A stretch of 8,442 bases of DNA, from contig NZ_CAMLIX010000211.1 of assembly GCF_946479975.1 (NCBI RefSeq), positions 1 to 8,442 of the forward strand, in the 5' to 3' direction. The stretch is from an uncultured Flavobacterium sp. Lineage in GTDB: Bacteria; Bacteroidota; Bacteroidia; Flavobacteriales; Flavobacteriaceae. Below the pieces are notes generated by a model. That model ran no database searches. It saw only the letters and a list, made by a program, of their open reading frames with translations, and was not told where the DNA came from. This document shows, piece by piece, positions 5,715 to 8,442 of the stretch (the stretch's first letter is position 1; every line of letters starts with the position of its first letter). The position numbers and the translations under genes were made by a program.

Positions 5715-6551
5715 TTATTCTACAATTTTTCTTTTTTTCACAACAGATAACTGCAGCATTTCAAAAGCTGTTTTTAAAGCGCTTGCAAGAGATGCTTTTG
5801 TTGTAATATCGCTCAAATCAATACCTAAATGTACTATCGTTTGAGCAATTTCTGGACGAATACCACTAATGATACATTCTGCACCCATTAAACGAGTTGC
5901 ACTAACTGTTTTTATAAGATGCTGTGCTACAAGTGAATCAACAGCTGGTACACCAGAAATATCCAAAATAGCAATAGAACTTCCTGTATCTACAATCTGC
6001 TGTAATAAACTTTCCATTACAACTTGAGTTCTAGAGCTGTCCAAAGTTCCAATAATTGGTAAAGCAACAATACCATCCCAAACAGAGATTACTGGAGTCG
6101 AAATTTCACTTATTTCATCAACCTGTCTTGAGATAACATCTTCTCTTCCTCTCATGAAGGCTTCGAAAGTCATAATCATCATGTTATCCAAAATAGAACC
6201 TAATTTTAGATTCGCGCTGAAAAGTTGCGCAGGATCTGTAATTACTTCCGAAAGAATTTGAGAAGCGGCATCTTTAAACGAAAGTAAATATTGTCCGTTT
6301 TCTCTTGGCGAAAATCCACGTTTTCCTCTTGAAGAAGAAATTCCGATAATTAAATCTTGAACTTTTTCAAATTCTTGTGAGTGTTTATCATCTGATTTTG
6401 CTAATGCATTTAAAAATAGGGAGGCAAATTCTTTTGATTCTTCTTCTTCTACAGCTCCATCATCCGATCCACTATCTAGAAGAATTTGAGACCATATCGT
6501 TAATAATTTGTTTTCGTGATCTTTTAAGACACCTAATACGTTATTTTGCAT
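5715..6551 (-). CDS. rsbR: RsbR-type stressosome sensor/scaffold (RsbRD-like N-terminus plus STAS)
   Basis: This 278-residue protein has a helical N-terminal sensor-like half (1-150) and a STAS half (about 153-270). The N-terminal pattern (KLLTIWSQILL, an acidic stretch at 30-41, then KEFASLFLNAL and GFSPRENGQYLLSFKDA) fits the RsbRD-type N domain, not the globin-like domain of Bacillus RsbRA. No heme or flavin motif is evident. The STAS half has the RsbR signatures TPVISVWDGIVALPIIGTLD and GIRPEIAQTIVHLGIDL. The sites aligned with phospho-Thr171 and Thr205 of Bacillus RsbRA are Ser172 (TLDSSRTQ) and Ser206 (AVDSLVAQ). RsbR decides which stress the complex feels and co-antagonises RsbT. It is the first gene of the operon, 35 bases after the -7 promoter element. 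Only one RsbR is encoded here; paralogues may exist elsewhere. Confidence 0.92.
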   Translation of the reverse strand: MQNNVLGVLKDHENKLLTIWSQILLDSGSDDGAVEEEESKEFASLFLNALAKSDDKHSQEFEKVQDLIIGISSSRGKRGFSPRENGQYLLSFKDAASQILSEVITDPAQLFSANLKLGSILDNMMIMTFEAFMRGREDVISRQVDEISEISTPVISVWDGIVALPIIGTLDSSRTQVVMESLLQQIVDTGSSIAILDISGVPAVDSLVAQHLIKTVSATRLMGAECIISGIRPEIAQTIVHLGIDLSDITTKASLASALKTAFEMLQLSVVKKRKIVE

Positions 6552-6585
6552 TTGCTTTTTGCTTTAAATTTTGGATTTTTCCTAT

Positions 6586-6615
6586 CAAATATATAACATT
6601 AATTTGAACACGAAA
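6586..6615 (-). promoter_or_regulatory. Promoter of the rsbR-rsbS-rsbT-phosphatase-kinase operon
   Basis: On the minus strand TATATTTG (6586-6593) matches TAnnTTTG exactly. Eighteen bases upstream lies TTTC (6612-6615), one base off the TTTG -33 element. Transcription would start near 6580, leaving a leader of about 28 bases that is A-rich and has no strong ribosome binding site, as is usual in this phylum. No other promoter-like gap exists inside the operon. Confidence 0.6.
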
Positions 6616-6666
6616 TGATTTGTTAAATTTAAAGTAAAAGAAAAAAATCTTTTTATTTACGTAAAA

Positions 6667-6699
6667 ATGCCTCTATCAGCATTATAGTCACTGATACTA
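6667..6699. repeat. Overlapping inverted repeats upstream of the stressosome promoter
   Basis: TATCAG (6674-6679) and CTGATA (6691-6696) are exact inverted repeats 11 bases apart. TAGT (6685-6688) with ACTA (6696-6699) and ATGC (6667-6670) with GCAT (6679-6682) nest with them. On the minus strand the last hairpin is followed by TTTTTAC, so it could weakly terminate the LytTR gene transcript. Alternatively the dyad, about 60-80 bases upstream of the -33 element, could bind an activator. Confidence 0.35.
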
Positions 6700-6756
6700 C
6701 AAGGTAAATAGGAAAAGAAGTAGGTTTTTGCAATTAAAATATAACATTAAAGAAAG

Positions 6757-6780
6757 TTAATTCTCATGTTTTAATTCTCA
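6757..6780. repeat. Direct repeat of TTAATTCTCA
   Basis: Two exact 10-base copies (6757-6766 and 6771-6780) are separated by 4 bases, just after the stop codon of the response regulator gene. The 14-base period is not the roughly two-turn spacing expected of a LytTR site. Function unknown. Confidence 0.5.
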
Positions 6781-6794
6781 AATTTAGCTGAAAG

Positions 6795-7535
6795 CTACAT
6801 TTCTTCTTTCATTAATTTAAAAAACTGCTCTTTTTTTCCTCTAGAAATAGGAACAACCGATTTATCATTCATATGAACCATTCCTTCTCTGGAATAACTT
6901 ACAATTGCATTTACATTAATTAAATGGGATTGATGTACTCTAAAAAACAGCGGCGGTTCTAAAATATCTTCGTAATTTTTGAGTGGTTTTGAAACCATGA
7001 TCTTTCTGCCGTCTGTTAGAAAAAAAGTAGTGTAAGAACCCGAAGTTTCGCATCTTAAAATCTGCTCCAATTTTACGACATACATCGCTTCTTGGGTTGG
7101 AAGAATTAATCGGTCAGGTGTTTTTGAAAGGTTATTTTGTAATTCAGTTAACTGCTGTTTTTCTAATACTCTTTCTTGTAAAAGTGCAATTCTGTCAATA
7201 GCAGTTTTTAATTCGTCGGGATCAATTGGTTTTAAAAGATAATCGATCGCGCTGTATTTAAAGGCATTTATCGCATGCTGTTCGTAAGCCGTTGTAAAAA
7301 TAAGATGAAAAGAATTGAAGGTAATTTTTTTTAAAACATCAAAACCAGTTCCGTTTTGGAGCATGATATCCATAAAAACTAAATCGGGTTTTAAGCGATC
7401 GATTAGTTTTACAGCATCATCGACACTTTCCGCGTAAGCGATAATCTGAATTTGATCTGGAGCAACCATTTCAAGCATAATCGATAAAGCTTCGCGTATG
7501 CGTTGTTCGTCTTCAATAATTATAGTTTTATACAT
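6795..7535 (-). CDS. LytTR-family response regulator
   Basis: This 246-residue protein has a receiver domain (1-120) and a LytTR DNA-binding domain (about 140-246). The receiver has the acidic pocket IIEDE (E8, D9), phospho-acceptor Asp56 in LVFMDIML, Thr81/Thr82 in IFTTAYE and Lys102 in LLKPID, so it should be phosphorylatable. The DNA-binding part has the typical FFRVHQSHLINVNAI and VPISRGKKEQF. It lies 3 bases after the stop of the LytS-like kinase gene and is surely its partner in one transcript. LytTR regulators usually bind pairs of short direct repeats in target promoters. Its target is unknown. It is the nearest response regulator to the orphan kinase of the stressosome operon, but its own kinase is adjacent. 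No strong terminator follows its stop; only a small stem, TAGCT-GAA-AGCTA (6785-6797), overlaps the stop. Confidence 0.93.
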   Translation of the reverse strand: MYKTIIIEDEQRIREALSIMLEMVAPDQIQIIAYAESVDDAVKLIDRLKPDLVFMDIMLQNGTGFDVLKKITFNSFHLIFTTAYEQHAINAFKYSAIDYLLKPIDPDELKTAIDRIALLQERVLEKQQLTELQNNLSKTPDRLILPTQEAMYVVKLEQILRCETSGSYTTFFLTDGRKIMVSKPLKNYEDILEPPLFFRVHQSHLINVNAIVSYSREGMVHMNDKSVVPISRGKKEQFFKLMKEEM

Positions 7536-7538
7536 TTT

Positions 7539-8442
7539 TTATACGATTGGAATGTTGATAATAACGATACAGCCTGTTTCTCCATTTGCAGATTCTCTTT
7601 CTAAAACTTTAAATCCAGCATTTGGATGTTCTTTCTGCATTTTGGACAATCTTTCGTCTGTAATGGTTGTCGATAAAGATTGATGATTTTCGTTTGTTTT
7701 TAGTTTTCTGGAAGCTTTAAGTCCGATGCCGTTGTCTTTAATCGTGCAGATTAGATTTTTTTGATCGTTCATTTGCGAAAAATTAATTTTAAGCTGTCCT
7801 TTTTCGTCTTTCGGTTTTGGCTTCAATCCATGTTCAACGGCATTTTCTATAAAAGGCTGAATTAATAATGGCGGAATAAGTACATCATCTTCAACAGATT
7901 CATCGCAGACAATTTCATAATCAAAACTATTATTAAGGCGGAGCTGCTGCAGTTCGATATAATTTTTTAAAGTTGCGATTTCTTCTCCAAGCGAAATGGT
8001 TTCTTTTCTAGATTGTTCTAAAATCTGACGCGTAAGTTTGGCAAATTTATTTAAGTAAGAAACGGCTGGAATTGTATCTTTTTGCAAAATCATACTTTGA
8101 ATATTTCCTAAAGCATTGAAAATAAAATGCGGATCCATTTGCGAACGCAGTAATCTTCTTTCCAGCGAAAGTCTGGCTGCTAGATTTTCGAGTGTTTCTT
8201 TTTCCATCAACTGCACTTTTAAATCGCTGTTGGCTTGTTCTTGCTTTAAAATTTCTTCGCGTTTTAAATAATAACGCTGTCTGAAATAATAGGAGCGAAA
8301 CATAAATACAAGTCCGATCAACAAAACGCCTGCGATTCCGTAGCCTAGAAGTTTATTTTTCTGCTCCAATTCATTCTCCAATTCCAATTGTTTGATGCGT
8401 TCCATTTTTTTAGAAGATTCGTATCGCGCATCTGCATTCTGC
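7539..8442 (-). CDS. LytS-like sensor histidine kinase with TPR-type N-terminus (C-terminal part, start beyond the window)
   Basis: The frame stays open to the window edge, giving 300 visible residues. The ATG at 8403-8405 is not the real start: upstream codons read QNADARYESSKK, the familiar end of the TPR segment that precedes the membrane helix in Bacteroidota TPR sensor kinases. A coiled coil leads into one membrane helix at about visible residues 31-48 (GIAGVLLIGLVFMF), then a second coiled coil. The His_kinase domain has RSQMDPHFIFNALGNIQ with the phospho-acceptor His at visible residue 105. An ATPase domain follows with PFIENAVEHG and DNGIG. The topology suggests an extracytoplasmic TPR sensor and a cytoplasmic kinase that phosphorylates the LytTR regulator encoded 3 bases downstream. 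The signal is not evident. Confidence 0.92.
   Translation of the reverse strand, partial: QNADARYESSKKMERIKQLELENELEQKNKLLGYGIAGVLLIGLVFMFRSYYFRQRYYLKREEILKQEQANSDLKVQLMEKETLENLAARLSLERRLLRSQMDPHFIFNALGNIQSMILQKDTIPAVSYLNKFAKLTRQILEQSRKETISLGEEIATLKNYIELQQLRLNNSFDYEIVCDESVEDDVLIPPLLIQPFIENAVEHGLKPKPKDEKGQLKINFSQMNDQKNLICTIKDNGIGLKASRKLKTNENHQSLSTTITDERLSKMQKEHPNAGFKVLERESANGETGCIVIINIPIV

Noticed and set aside
3836..5844. Plus-strand open frames opposite the stressosome genes (at 3836-4072, 4962-5204, 5344-5631 and 5650-5844)
   Set aside because: Each is antisense to a well-conserved gene and its translation resembles no protein family.
5715..6551. Globin-type heme sensor domain in RsbR
   Set aside because: The N-terminal half fits the RsbRD-type helical domain, and no proximal-His globin pattern is evident.
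6377..6607. Plus-strand open frame over the rsbR start and promoter
   Set aside because: It is antisense to the rsbR coding start, has a low-complexity product and no promoter that I can support.
6757..6780. LytTR binding site
   Set aside because: The repeats are 14 bases apart rather than about two helical turns and do not match the usual LytTR half-site.
7498..7683. Plus-strand open frame across the junction of the LytTR and LytS-like genes
   Set aside because: It is opposite two strongly supported genes and has no recognisable product.
8403..8405. ATG as the start of the LytS-like kinase
   Set aside because: The frame continues upstream without a stop to the window edge and reads a typical TPR-end sequence, so the true start lies outside.

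Overview
The window looks like chromosomal DNA of a Flavobacterium-type member of the Bacteroidota. The basis is the AT-rich sequence, promoters of the TTTG / TAnnTTTG type, weak or absent Shine-Dalgarno sequences, AACGCAAAG repeats between genes, and a TPR-LytS/LytTR sensor pair. The genus is inferred from these traits, not proven. All genes but one lie on the minus strand.

Layout from left to right. 1-1015: the N-terminal part of a secreted or envelope membrane protein, probably an MscS-type mechanosensitive channel, cut by the window edge. 1251-1544 (+): a small HxlR-family repressor with a candidate operator just before its start. 1659-1988 (-): a DUF4870/Tic20-like membrane protein with a good promoter and an inverted repeat at that promoter. 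1989-2260: no gene; it holds that promoter and a cluster of CGCAAAG-type repeats, part of which forms the terminator of the next operon. 2261-6551 (-): a tight five-gene operon. 6552-6794: the operon's promoter region. 6795-8442 (-): a LytTR response regulator and its LytS-like TPR sensor kinase, which runs off the window.

The main feature is the five-gene operon, transcribed from about 6580 down to a terminator near 2180. It encodes RsbR (sensor/scaffold STAS protein), RsbS (STAS scaffold), RsbT (switch kinase), a fusion of an RsbT-like ATPase to an RsbX/SpoIIE-type phosphatase, and a soluble PAS histidine kinase. This is a stressosome module. No sigma factor, RsbU, RsbV or RsbW is present here, so the output cannot be the Bacillus sigma-B pathway as encoded in this window. 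The histidine kinase at the end of the operon begins with about 130 residues that resemble a decayed RsbT-like ATPase domain. I infer that this domain docks the kinase on the stressosome or on its regulators, turning RsbT release into His-Asp phosphorelay. No response regulator lies in the operon. The nearest one is the LytTR regulator upstream, which has its own kinase.
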